From Archivesica marissinica (Eukaryota > Mollusca > Bivalvia > Venerida > Vesicomyidae), in assembly GCA_014843695.1 (NCBI GenBank), contig CM026398.1, positions 11,851,584 to 11,915,583 on the forward strand: a stretch of 64,000 nt of DNA, read 5' to 3'. The notes beneath the pieces were generated by a model, which did no database searches, was not told the origin of the DNA, and saw only the letters and a list, made by a program, of their open reading frames with translations. A program made the translations under genes and the position numbers. Of this stretch, positions 35,495 through 47,345 are shown one piece after another; the stretch's first letter is position 1; each line of letters begins with the position of its first letter.

Positions 35495-36494
35495 NNNNNN
35501 NNNNNNNNNNNNNNNNNNNNNNNNNNNNNNNNNNNNNNNNNNNNNNNNNNNNNNNNNNNNNNNNNNNNNNNNNNNNNNNNNNNNNNNNNNNNNNNNNNNN
35601 NNNNNNNNNNNNNNNNNNNNNNNNNNNNNNNNNNNNNNNNNNNNNNNNNNNNNNNNNNNNNNNNNNNNNNNNNNNNNNNNNNNNNNNNNNNNNNNNNNNN
35701 NNNNNNNNNNNNNNNNNNNNNNNNNNNNNNNNNNNNNNNNNNNNNNNNNNNNNNNNNNNNNNNNNNNNNNNNNNNNNNNNNNNNNNNNNNNNNNNNNNNN
35801 NNNNNNNNNNNNNNNNNNNNNNNNNNNNNNNNNNNNNNNNNNNNNNNNNNNNNNNNNNNNNNNNNNNNNNNNNNNNNNNNNNNNNNNNNNNNNNNNNNNN
35901 NNNNNNNNNNNNNNNNNNNNNNNNNNNNNNNNNNNNNNNNNNNNNNNNNNNNNNNNNNNNNNNNNNNNNNNNNNNNNNNNNNNNNNNNNNNNNNNNNNNN
36001 NNNNNNNNNNNNNNNNNNNNNNNNNNNNNNNNNNNNNNNNNNNNNNNNNNNNNNNNNNNNNNNNNNNNNNNNNNNNNNNNNNNNNNNNNNNNNNNNNNNN
36101 NNNNNNNNNNNNNNNNNNNNNNNNNNNNNNNNNNNNNNNNNNNNNNNNNNNNNNNNNNNNNNNNNNNNNNNNNNNNNNNNNNNNNNNNNNNNNNNNNNNN
36201 NNNNNNNNNNNNNNNNNNNNNNNNNNNNNNNNNNNNNNNNNNNNNNNNNNNNNNNNNNNNNNNNNNNNNNNNNNNNNNNNNNNNNNNNNNNNNNNNNNNN
36301 NNNNNNNNNNNNNNNNNNNNNNNNNNNNNNNNNNNNNNNNNNNNNNNNNNNNNNNNNNNNNNNNNNNNNNNNNNNNNNNNNNNNNNNNNNNNNNNNNNNN
36401 NNNNNNNNNNNNNNNNNNNNNNNNNNNNNNNNNNNNNNNNNNNNNNNNNNNNNNNNNNNNNNNNNNNNNNNNNNNNNNNNNNNNNNNNNNNNNN
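35495..36494. other. Assembly gap, 1000 N
   Basis: Exactly 1000 unknown bases lie between the 28-bp array and the 34-bp array. The round number suggests a placeholder rather than a measured size. Confidence 0.98.
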
Positions 36495-39205
36495 AATCAT
36501 GATCTATACCAAGCATAACACCGCGTCTAATCATGATCTATACCAAGCATAACACCGCGTCTAATCATGATCTATACAAAGCATAACACCGCGTCTAATC
36601 ATGATCAAATATACCAAGCATAACGCCGCGTCTAATCAGGATCTATACCAAGCATAACGCCGCGTCTAATCATGATCAAATATACCAAGCATAACGCCGC
36701 GTCTAATCATGATCTATACCAAGCATAACACCGCGTCTAATCATGATCAAATATACCAAGCATAACGCCGCGTCTAATCAGGATCTATACCAAGCATAAC
36801 GCCGCGTCTAATCAGGATCTATACCAAGCATAACACCGCGTCTAATCATGATCTATACCAAGCATAACGCCGTGTCTAATCATGATCTATACCAAGCATA
36901 ACGCCGCGTCTAATCATGATCTATACCAAGCATAACGCCGCGTCTAATCATGATCTATACCAAGCATAACACCGCGTCTAATCATGATCAAATATACCAA
37001 GCATAACGCCGCGTCTAATCAGGATCTATACCAAGCATAACACCGCGTCTAATCATGATCTATACCAAGCATAACACCGCGTCTAATCCTGATCTATACC
37101 AAGCATAACGCCGCGTCTAATCATGATCTATACCAAGCATAACGCCGCGTCTAATCATGATCTATACCAAGCATAACACCGCGTCTAATCATGATCTATA
37201 CCAAGCATAACACCGCGTCTAATCATGATCTATACCAAGCATAACACCGCGTCTAATCATGATCTATACCAAGCATAACACCGCGTCTAATCATGATCTA
37301 TACCAAGCATAACACCGCGTCTAATCATGATCAAATATACCAAGCATAACACCGCGTCTAATCATGATCTATACCAAGCATAACACCGCGTCTAATCATG
37401 ATCTATACCAAGCATAACACCGCGTCTAATCATGATCTATACCAAGCATAACACCGCGTCTAATCATGATCTATACCAAGCATAACGCCGCGTCTAATCA
37501 TGATCTATACCAAGCATAACACCGCGTCTAATCATGATCTATACCAAGCATAACACCGCGTCTAATCATGATCAAATATACCAAGCATAACGCCGCGTCT
37601 AATCATGATCTATACCAAGCATAACACCGCGTCTAATCATGATCAAATATACCAAGCATAACACCGCGTCTAATCATGATCTATACCAAGCATAACGCCG
37701 CGTCTAATCATGATCAAATATACAAGCATAACGCCGCGTCTAATCATGATCTATACCAAGCATAACGCCACGTCTAATCATGATCTATACCAAGCATAAC
37801 ACCGCGTCTAATCATGATCTATACCAAGCATAACACCGCGTCTAATCATGATCTATACAAAGCATAACACTGCGTCTAATCATGATCAAATATACCAAGC
37901 ATAACGCCGCGTCTAATCAGGATCTATACCAAGCATAACGCCGCGTCTAATCATGATCAAATATACCAAGCATAACGCCGCGTCTAATCATGATCTATAC
38001 CAAGCATAACACCGCGTCTAATCATGATCAAATATACCAAGCATAACGCCGCGTCTAATCAGGATCTATACCAAGCATAACGCCGCGTCTAATCAGGATC
38101 TATACCAAGCATAACACCGCGTCTAATCATGATCTATACCAAGCATAACGCCGTGTCTAATCATGATCTATACCAAGCATAACGCCGCGTCTAATCATGA
38201 TCTATACCAAGCATAACGCCGCGTCTAATCATGATCTATACCAAGCATAACACCGCGTCTAATCATGATCAAATATACCAAGCATAACGCCGCGTCTAAT
38301 CAGGATCTATACCAAGCATAACACCGCGTCTAATCCTGATCTATACCAAGCATAACACCGCGTCTAATCCTGATCTATACCAAGCATAACGCTGCGTCTA
38401 ATCATGATCTATACCAAGCATAACGCCGCGTCTAATCATGATCTATACCAAGCATAACACCGCGTCTAATCATGATCTATACCAAGCATAACACCGCGTC
38501 TAATCATGATCTATACCAAGCATAACACCGCGTCTAATCATGATCTATACCAAGCATAACGCCGCGTCTAATCATGATCTATACCAAGCATAACACCGCG
38601 TCTAATCATGATCAAATATACCAAGCATAACGCCGCGTCTAATCAGGATCTATACCAAGTATAACGCCGCGTCTAATCAGGATCTATACCAAGCATAACA
38701 CCGCGTCTAATCATGATCTATACCAAGCATAACACCGCGTCTAATCATGATCAAATATACCAAGCATAACGCCGCGTCTAATTATGATCTATACCAAGCA
38801 TAACGCCGCGTCTAATCATGATCTATACCAAGCATAACGCCGCGTCTAATCATGATCTATACCAAGCATAACGCCGCGTCTAATCATGATCTATACCAAG
38901 CATAACACCGCGTCTAATCATGATCTATACCAAGCATAACGCCGCGTCTAATCATGATCTATACCAAGCATAACGCCGCGTCTAATCATGATCTATACAA
39001 AGCATAACGCCGCGTCTAATCATGATCTATACCAAGCATAACACTGCGTCTAATCATGATCAAATATACCAAGCATAACGCCGCGTCTAATCATGATCTA
39101 TACCAAGCATAACGCCGCGTCTAATCATGATCTATACCAAGCATAACGCCGCGTCTAATCATGATCTATACCAAGCATAACACCGCGTCTAATCAGGATC
39201 TATGT
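36495..39205. repeat. 34-bp tandem satellite with 1281-bp higher-order period
   Basis: The unit is AATCATGATCTATACCAAGC plus ATAACACCGCGTCT; longer units have GATCAAATATACC. The markers TATACAAAGC (36573 and 37854) and CCGTGTCTAAT (cgtgtc at 36871 and 38152) are each 1281 bp apart with near-identical unit order between them. The left end is the gap. Confidence 0.93.
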
Positions 39206-39354
39206 TGTTTGTTATTCACCCAATATATTTAGCTCCACTATCCAAATAGCAAACAGTATAGAGTCTGATCAGATGGCATGGTCTGTATCGTCTGATCTGG
39301 CTCTATGCTGTTTGCAATAGCCACTTTAGCTATGAGTAGCAGGTTACGGGTTAA
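39206..39354 (+). mobile_element. Right half of a family-1-related TTAA MITE
   Basis: It continues directly from the last 34-bp unit (CTAATCAGGATCTATGTTG) and follows the same plan as family 1: AAATAGCAAACAGTATAGAG, CTGATCAGATGGCA, ATCTGGCTCTATG, then GGTTACGGG-TTAA at 39351-39354. The left half is replaced by the satellite. Confidence 0.6.
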
Positions 39355-39594
39355 GAATGTTTATTTGTTGTTGCTAAACGTCTATGCAATGTATGTATTT
39401 TAAAGTTTTATTGTGACACAAATAACTTGTTGAAGTGCCATTGTTGAGCAGTTTATTGTATTATATTCTGTGACTTTTATATGCTGAATTATGTGTTTGC
39501 CTACTTTTACATGTGTAGGCCTATCTAATACCGTAATATCTGTTTTAAATTTGGATTCTTTAGCAGGACTGATTGGTTTTATTTACTTTTTAAG

Positions 39595-40065
39595 ATATTT
39601 TCAATGTTATTATGTATATTTTCAATGTTGTTATGTATATTTTCAATGTTGTTATGTATATTTTCAATGTTGTTATGTATATTTTCAATGTTGTTATGTA
39701 TATTTTCAATGTTGTTATGTATATTTTCAATGTTGTTATGTATATTTTCAATGTTGTTATGTATATTTTCAATGTTGTTATGTATATTTTCAATGTTGTT
39801 ATGTATATTTTCAATGTTGTTATGTATATTTTCAATGTTGTTATGTATATTTTCAATGTTGTTATGTATATTTTCAATGTTGTTATGTATATTTTCAATG
39901 TTGTTATGTATATTTTCAATGTTGTTATGTATATTTTCAATGTTATTATGTATATTTTCAATGTTGTTATGTATATTTTCAATGTTGTTATGTATATTTT
40001 CAATGTTATTATGTATATTTTCAATGTTGTTATGTATATTTTCAATGTTATTATGTATACATGTA
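39595..40065. repeat. 21-bp tandem repeat, about 22 copies
   Basis: The unit is ATTTTCAATGTTGTTATGTAT (21 bp), followed by an irregular TATGTATACATG tract to 40140. The 21-bp period keeps several frames open on both strands; none is taken as a gene. Confidence 0.93.
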
Positions 40066-40148
40066 TATTATTATGTATACATGTATGTTGTTATGTATAT
40101 TATTATGTATACATGTATGTTGTTATGTATACATGTATGTAATTGGGG

Positions 40149-40412
40149 TCCGCCTCCGTGGTCGAGTGGTTAAGGTCGCTGACTTGTATACCACTGTAAC
40201 CTATCATCACTGATGGTCACGGGTTCGAGCCCCGCTCAGACCGTGTCTCATTTATATGAAAAAGTTGGCAGTTTCTTACGGAGGTTGGTGCACCCAAGTA
40301 CTGGTTAACCGCTGGAGCCTGCCCAGGAAAGGTGGTGTTAGGTAAAACTGCCCGCCGACGATATAGCCCAAAATGGTGCTGATGCAGGCGTAAAACCCAA
40401 AATATAACATAT
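40149..40412 (+). mobile_element. Class II tRNA-derived SINE, family C
   Basis: The head begins CCTCCGTGGTCGAGTGGTTA and has B box GGTTCGAGCCC (40222-40232). The wider spacing between boxes, with a long variable-arm-like segment, fits an origin from tRNA-Ser or tRNA-Leu. The body ends in GATGCAGGCGTAAAACCCAA. It starts at the end of the preceding AT-rich tract. Confidence 0.72.
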
Positions 40413-40545
40413 AATGTAATTGGGAGATATTTGTTGGATATTGTTACAGGATGTCTGTTTTTGTTTTATTAATTGCCTATTTTTCTGCAGTGAACTGAAA
40501 TTGGTATAAAAATGTGTACATGCATCTCTATGTTTCTGAATGAGG

Positions 40546-40720
40546 GGGCACTCACCCCTCTGAGTGGTTATGGCTGCTGACCTCAAATCACCCCCACCGC
40601 CACCCATGCCGCTGTAGATTCGAATCCTACCTGCTGTGTCAAATTCTTTCATGTAAGGAAGCTATGTAGCTGACATGCAAGAGGTCAGTGGTTCTGCCTG
40701 TATTCCTGCCATTGCATGAA
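40546..40720 (+). mobile_element. tRNA-derived SINE, family B, copy 2
   Basis: It has a diverged head (CTGAGTGGTTATGGC; B box GATTCGAATCC) and the body GTGTCAAATTCTTTCATGTA also present at 16672. An A/C-rich insertion widens the head. Confidence 0.55.
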
Positions 40721-41457
40721 TAACCTTGAATCTTACACCTTCCACGAAAACTGCAAGGTCATATTGTGCTTTCAGGCAGACGGACAACATAAACACTGTG
40801 CAGAATAAATTTATACATGTACAAGTCCCCCCCCTCCCTCCCCCCCCCAATGTGGTAAATAATTCAGAATTAGCACGATTGGTTTACCATAGAATAATGA
40901 TTAAGAAATAATATTTGTCTTTCAGTTATTTATTGGCGAATAAACCATGGTTCCTTGTTCTATCATTTCTTTTTTCTTCTGAGTCAATCTCAATTTCAAC
41001 CTTCTAAATTAGTATGTACTTGTTTCATCCTTATTAATCTTATTCAGGGTTCATTCTAGGTCAGAATTTTTGGGAGAAGTGAGAAAGCGCGTGATCACTT
41101 CCTTAAATGGTGTTCTTTAATATACTTCTGCAAAATAGGGTTCAAATGCACAGTACAACCATTAAATACAACATTTGAATAGAAGGAGTGCTTTATAATG
41201 GGCCAGTGTATCTTACTAGACAACATTTTGTTTGAAAATCGTAAAGACCAAAAAATATTTTTTTTTTCTAGGGAGAAGTGGGGCCCCCAGAGGGCGAAGT
41301 CAGGGTCCCTAGGGCGACAATTTCGCCCACATCGCCCTCTAGAATGATCCCTGCTTATTATCTTATGGATATTCGTATATAACGTTTTACCTACCATTAT
41401 TTCAAATTTAAATTAATAGTTTAGAAAATAGTACAACACTGTCATATCGCAATTGCA
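40721..41457. other. Gene-free spacer
   Basis: A C-rich run occurs at 40827-40850. GAGAAGTGGGGCCCCC near 41272 and AGGGCGACAATTTCGCCC near 41312 look like degraded repeat palindromes. There is no gene. Confidence 0.35.
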
Positions 41458-41704
41458 TTAACCCATTTCATTCTGGATACATTTAAAGGCTTTTGAAAAC
41501 ATCATAGATCCAGATCAGCCGCAGCGTGACGCTACATGCTGATCAGGATCTATGTTGTTTGCTACATAGCCAAGTGTCTTAGCAAGATTATCTGAATAGC
41601 AAACAGCATAGAGCCTGATCAGATGGCACGTTCCATAGCAACTGATCTGGCTCTATGTTCTTTGCAAATACTGTTTGAATGGTATCCAGAATGAAATGGG
41701 TTAA
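41458..41704 (+). mobile_element. piggyBac-like MITE, family 1, copy 3, intact
   Basis: TTAA ends are at 41458-41461 and 41701-41704, with termini CCCATTTCATTCTGGATAC and ATCCAGAATGAAATGGG. This 247-bp copy is the best reference for the family. Confidence 0.82.
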
Positions 41705-41845
41705 GTACCTTGCTATAGGAGAAGACCTCTATAAGCTATAATAGCTTTCGGTTCTAATCCCTTTTCATTCATGTATCTAAATTTTGTGTAAACTGTATAT
41801 TTGTATATGCTGTAAGATTTGAAATAAACCATGTTTAAACTAAAT
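41705..41845 (+). mobile_element. LINE 3'-end fragment
   Basis: It shares scattered motifs and a terminal GAAATAAACCATGTTTAAAC tail with 54717-54848. The tail resembles the end of the LINE at 7976. It is severely 5'-truncated and has no coding sequence. Confidence 0.4.
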
Positions 41846-41856
41846 CATGGTTCTGG

Positions 41857-42003
41857 CCCCTAGGATTTAACCACCCCGGTTGTAGGCCTATGAAGTTCAT
41901 TCCTGCGCTCCGAACGACAAGCCATCTTGACCCCTAGGATTTAACCACCGCGGTTGTAGACGTATGAAGTTCATTCCTGCGCTCCGAACGACAAGCCATC
42001 TTT
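41857..42003. repeat. 74-bp tandem duplication
   Basis: CCCCTAGGATTTAACCACC starts at 41857 and again at 41931. Both copies continue to GAACGACAAGCCATCTT with three or four differences. Confidence 0.92.
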
Positions 42004-42332
42004 TAATTGACTATAATTAACGCAAATATTATTTTGATTCTAACATGACCAAAATATCTAAAACGTACAAAATATAGTTGGTGTTATATTTTAGAAATGA
42101 TGTAACAAGACTACAAACATGCTAATAAAATGATGTCACGTTTGACATCACGCTAAACCAGGGTTTATTGCAGATTTTTGAACATGGTAAATTACTTCTT
42201 TGCTTATACATACAAAATGCTGAGTATTGTTAGATTAAGAGGTAACTAATAGGGTATGAACACTTGCATCATGGTAAGGTTAATAGTATGTGTGTCCAAC
42301 TTGTACCTGTGTTCCTATATAATATATCTAGT

Positions 42333-42884
42333 TACCGTATATTCCTGGTCATAAGACGCTCATGGTCATAAGTCAACAGCTTGAGACAACTGCTGTTCAG
42401 CTCAATACTTACATACGTTGCTGTTCAGCTCAATACTTACATACGTTGCTGTTCAGCTCAATACTTACATACGTTGCTGTTCAGCTCAATACTTACATAT
42501 GTTGCTGTTCAGCTCAATACTTACATACGTTGAGGGTACCTGGTAGACATATCACATTCTATATGACTATGGCTTTCTCTTTCATTTTGTAATGAAACTT
42601 GGTTCAATTTGAGATATGTGGTTGACTTTATTCCATTACAAATCATAAAATTACACAACAATAATACATGACGTTTGTGTATCAGCCTGTTCTATGGTTT
42701 ATAATGTAAATAATATCTAAGCAAATAGGTATATTAAAATAAATAAAAAAACCTAATAAAAAAAATGTTATTTATTTTCTTCAACATTTTAATTTGCTTG
42801 TTTTCTTGGCCATAAGTCTACAAATTACTTTCATCAAATTTCTGGAGGAGAAATGGGTTGACTTATGGCCAGGAATAAGTGGTA
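42333..42884. mobile_element. TIR element enclosing a 28-bp array
   Basis: The left end (TACCGTAT-ATTCCTGGTCAT) and the reverse complement of the right end (TACCACTT-ATTCCTGGCCAT) match at most positions. Inside, at about 42390-42535, GTTGCTGTTCAGCTCAATAC repeats five times with a 28-bp period. The superfamily is not determined. Confidence 0.55.
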
Positions 42885-43012
42885 TTGGTGACTCGGGGAA
42901 GGAGACGTAACTGTATTGTTGTACTTTGTCTGGCCTCATCGTTCATATTTGTAATATATTCTTATTTTAGATGCTATTTCCAAATAATAATGTATAAACA
43001 ATGTACTATTTT

Positions 43013-43354
43013 TAGGGATGGCAACGAATATTCGCACGAACGTCCGAATTCTGTTCCAGTATTCTAATATTCGGAAACAAATATTACATTGTCCTCAAAA
43101 ATGCCACCTGCTCAGTCATACGTTTTGAAATGCTTGAATGGCTCTGAGAATAAGAAAACTGCTAGGTGTAATCTATGCAAAGATATTTGGGTACATTATC
43201 AATCTGAATAATCATTTGAAGAAGATGACATTTATGCGTAAAACAGAAATTAAGTTAGTTTGGCAATTTTTATAAGAGTTTGAGTGATTTTGAATTTTTG
43301 ATAGAATTCTATCGAATATTCGAATAGTATAATTGCTATTCGTTGCCATCCCTA
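43013..43354 (+). mobile_element. hAT-like element relic with BED-finger remnant
   Basis: The ends TAGGGATGGCAACGAATA and ATTCGTTGCCATCCCTA are inverted repeats of hAT type. The flanking 8-mers ACTATTTT and ATTATTTT match at 7 of 8. A 36-codon frame at 43101-43211 contains ARCNLCKDIW, the CxxC of a BED zinc finger, and stops before any transposase core. This is an internally deleted derivative. Confidence 0.7.
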
Positions 43355-43769
43355 ATTATTTTTATAGAAAAGAATATAATCTTGTTATTTGGAGGACATT
43401 ATTTATCACATTTGTTTTATTGTGTACATTTTTGTAATCATCCATATCTGTTCTGTGATAAATAAAATGTCATATAATTAATTGTGTACAAAGTAAAAAC
43501 TAATTGACCATGAACAAATTAAAAACTTATTAATTACATTGTAAATGTGCTACTGGTTGGCAACACTTTGGATGGGGTGGTCGATTTTTGTTCTCGATCA
43601 TTCCAGTGCATATTTCCAAATGACACACGCGAAGATTTTCAAGACAAGTGAGTTAAACATACTAAATTTGATTCTTTACTTGAGTTTTAAATTCTCTATG
43701 GACTTCTAGATACGGGAAAAATATATGTGCACATGTACAAACTGTTTATATTATTAGATCATGAAAATA

Positions 43770-44049
43770 GATGGACCTGTAGTCCAGTGGTAACACGCTG
43801 GACTAGTAATCCAGAGATCGTAGGTTCGATCCCCCGTCTGACCCTAATAAAATTAACAGTCTTTCAGATGGGACGTTAAACCGAGGTCTCGTATCGGTGC
43901 TTTTGTATAAAAGAACCAGAGGAGACTCTGGAATGGGCTTCTGTCTGTATCATTGTACTATCCTCCAACAATCTAAAATGACTAATCTCTTCAGGAGACG
44001 TCGCTCATATGGGCAACCGGTAGCGACGATAAATAAACGTAAAACACAC
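43770..44049 (+). mobile_element. tRNA-derived SINE, family A, copy 2
   Basis: A box TAGTCCAGTGG (43780-43790) and B box GGTTCGATCCC (43823-43833) are both intact with the same 33-base spacing as at 30957. Body and tail are shared. Confidence 0.8.
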
Positions 44050-45005
44050 AAACTGTTTATTGTTTGGAGGCCCCAATAAGTGGTTACATTAATGTTCCGT
44101 CTGATGCTGTAATATCAGGCTTTCTAGTTCTAAACATGATAAAACGTACAAATACAAAATAAACAAATACAAAATAAACAAAGAGTGAAATATTATGTAA
44201 AATGTAAATAATCAATACCCAATCTAGTGCACTTTACATGTCCGTAATTTATCTGCTGAAAAATGTATGCTTTGCATTATCCTATTTCGCCCCATTATTT
44301 GATCGATACGAAGTTGCACACATTATTTGATCAAAACGAGGTTGCCCACATTATTTGTTATTGTGTTGTTGTAGATTCTGTTTGATAAACAAACTGGCAG
44401 GAAATAAGTGTCCGGATAATAGGTCTTCTCTTCAAATTTAATTGGAATTTTAATTACCCCTTTTGTGGCCTCACCATTGACAGTTACCTCCCTTGATATT
44501 AGCTGTTTTCTGTTATTACATGTATAACAAGCTGAACTGTTTATTAATGTAAAGAAAATGACGCTGGAGCACAAAACCTTTAACGTTATGATTAAAAAAC
44601 ATCGTTTTGTTTTGGCGGAAAAGGGTTGCCAGTACAACTATGTACAAATTATTTGAAGGTCTTCAATTAACGTCAGACACAACACATGACTTCCGGCAAG
44701 ATTAGATGATGTTCTGATATTTGTTAATGATTCAATATCCCCCGATATGCTAAAAACATCCTCCAGCCCCCCCCCCCCCCAAATGTCTGCAACTTCTATT
44801 GATAACCTACACATCTGATTGATGAAAACAAAGCAGTTATGACATCTGCAATCCTGTGCTGCCCACTAGGAATATAGGAAATGATACGTTCATAGTAGTT
44901 TCTAATTCAAACACAAACACTTCACATGTTCATATGCCATACAAATCCTCCAGATTAGCCCCACATTTCAAGCTGAACCCTTTACAGAATAGGCCAATTA
45001 CTCAT
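44050..45005. other. Gene-free spacer with poly(C)
   Basis: A C tract occurs near 44768. A 104-codon minus-strand frame at 44323-44637 has a hydrophobic start but no recognisable domain. I do not call it. Confidence 0.35.
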
Positions 45006-45600
45006 TGTACAATCATGTATACTTGTATATACAGCTGTGAACAATCATGTATACTTGTATATACGGGCTGTGTACAATCATGTATACTTGTATATATAGG
45101 CTGTGAACAATCATGTATACTTGTATATACGGGCTATGTACAATCATGTATACTTGTATATACGGGCTGTGTACAATCATGTATACTTGTATATACAGCT
45201 GTGAACAATGTGTACTTGTATATACAGCTGTGAACAATGTATACACAGCTGTGAACTTGTATATACAGCTGTGAACAATGTGTACTTGTATATACAGCTG
45301 TGAACAATGTATACTTGTATATACAGCTGTGAACAATGTGTACTTGTATATACAGCTGTGAACAATGTATACTTGTATATACAGCTGTGAACAATGTATA
45401 CTTGTATATACAGCTGTGAACAATGTGTACTTGTATATACAGCTGTGAACAATGTGTACTTGTATATACAGCTGTGAACAATCATGTATACTTGTATATA
45501 CAGCTGTGAACAATGTGTACTTGTATATACAGCTGTGAACAATCATGTATACTTGTATATTCGGGCTGTGAACAATCATGTATACTTGGATATTCGGGCT
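45006..45600. repeat. 29/31-bp tandem array
   Basis: Units contain TACTTGTATATACAGCTGTG followed by AACAATGTG or AACAATCATGTA, about 19 copies. The mixed period produces overlapping false frames on both strands. Confidence 0.92.
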
Positions 45601-46672
45601 CTGTACTTGGATATATGGGCTCCATACAGTCCTGTGTACTTGGATATATGGGCTCCATACAGTCCTGTGTACTTGGATATATGGGCTCTATACAGTCCTG
45701 TGTACTTGGATATATGGGCTCCATACAGTCCTGTGTACTTGGATATACGGGCTCCATACAGTCCTGTGTACTTGGATATACGGATTCCATACAGTCCTGT
45801 GTACTTGGATATACGGGCTCCATACTGTCATGTGTACTTGGATATACGGATTCCATACAGTCCTGTGTACTTGGATATACGGGCTCCATACAGTCCTGTG
45901 TACTTGGATATACGGGCTCCATACAGTCCTGTGTACTTGGATATACGGGCTCCATACAGTCATGTATACTTGGATATATGGGCTCCATACAGTCCTGTAT
46001 ACTTGGATATACAGGCTCTGTACATTACTGTATACTTGGATATACGGGCACTATACAGTCCTGTGTACTTGGATATACAGGCTCTGTACATTACTGTATA
46101 CTTGGATATACGGACTCCATACAGTCCTGTATACTTGGATATACGGACTCCATACAGTCCTGTATACTTGGATATACGGGCTCCATACAGTCCTGTATAC
46201 TTGGATATACAGGCTCTGTACATTACTGTATACTTGGATATACGGGCACTATAACAGTCCTGTGTACTTGGATATACAGGCTCTGTACACTTGGATATAT
46301 GGGCACTATGCAGTCCTGTGTACTTGGATATACAGGCTCTGTCTGTCCACTATACAGTCCTGTGTACTTGGATATACAGGCTCTGTACACTACTGTATAC
46401 TTGGATATATAGGCACTATACAGTCCTGTGTACTTGGATATACGGGCTCCATACAGTCCTGTATACTTGGATATACGGGCACTATACAGTCCTGTGTACT
46501 TGGATATACAGGCTCTGTACACTTGGATATATGGGCACTATACAGTCCTGTGTACTTGGATATACAGGCTCTGTACACCACTGTGAACTTGGACATACGG
46601 GCTCCATACAGTCCTGTGTACTTGGATATACGGGCTTTGTACACCACTGTGAATTTGGACATACGGGCTCCA
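45601..46672. repeat. 33-bp tandem array related to the preceding one
   Basis: Units contain TGTACTTGGATATACGGGCT followed by CCATACAGTCC, about 32 copies. They share TACTTG.ATAT with the preceding array and are probably a diverged continuation. The period is a multiple of three; the 422-codon frame is an artefact. Confidence 0.92.
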
Positions 46673-46676
46673 TTGG

Positions 46677-46894
46677 GCTGTCCGATTAGCACGCTCGCTT
46701 CTCACCAATACAATCCTGGTTCGATCGGGGATGGGGAAGTATGTGAGATGGTACGGTGGTCGCCAGATCGGACAGGTAGGTTTTCTCCGGGTACTCACAC
46801 GAATGACCACATTTACGCTTTCATCCGTGCCAACGAAAGTGATTAATATAAGTTGTTAAAACTTGCTTTGTAAAATAAATAAAGTTTAAACTTT
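46677..46894 (+). mobile_element. tRNA-derived SINE, family D-like, copy 4
   Basis: The head has GATTAGCACGCTCGC and B box GGTTCGATCGG (46718-46728). The body has GACAGGTAGGTTTTCTCCGG and the tail AAAATAAATAAAGTTTAAAC. It begins at the end of the 33-bp array. Confidence 0.65.
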
Positions 46895-47003
46895 ACCACT
46901 GGCTGGCACTATATACCCTGTCAACAATACCACTGGCTGGCACTATATACCCTGTCAACAATACCACTGGCTGGCACTATATACCCTGTCAACAATACCA
47001 CTG
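46895..47003. repeat. 34-bp tandem repeat, three copies
   Basis: ACCACTGGCTGGCACTATAT recurs every 34 bp from 46895, right at the SINE tail. Confidence 0.9.
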
Positions 47004-47345
47004 AATAGTGTTCACTGAGTAGTGTCCACTGAGTAATGTGAATAAAGTAAAAAATGAGTTACCTCCCTTTCTTCTTAAAATACTAAAGGCAAATACGAGT
47101 AACTTATTTCATGGAAAGCGCCATTTGTATGAGAGTAATATACGAGTTAGTAGTTACCTACCATTCTTTGGAAACGCCATTTAGAATTAAGTAAAATGAG
47201 TTAGCTCTATTTGGAAACTCAATATTTAGGCAAGTAAAATACGTGTTGCCTCCATTTGTAATTAAGTAAACAAGAGTTACCTCCATTTCTTTGGACACAC
47301 CATGTGTAAATAAAATATGTGTTCTAAATAAAGTACGAGTTACGA
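47004..47345. repeat. Diverged repeats around GAGTTACCTCC
   Basis: GAGTTACCTCC, GAGTTAGCTC and GTTGCCTCC recur roughly every 55-65 bp with AAGTAAAAT before them. This is an old, degraded tandem array. Confidence 0.4.

Noticed and set aside
35437..36552. Frames of about 350 codons across the N run
   Set aside because: They exist only because N contains no stop codons.
44323..44637. 104-codon minus-strand frame with a hydrophobic segment
   Set aside because: No domain, splice context or similarity I can name; its start region resembles a repeat arm also seen near 53760.
45006..46846. Frames up to 422 codons with LDIRAPYSPVY-type repeats
   Set aside because: Translation of the 29/31- and 33-bp arrays, with open frames on both strands.
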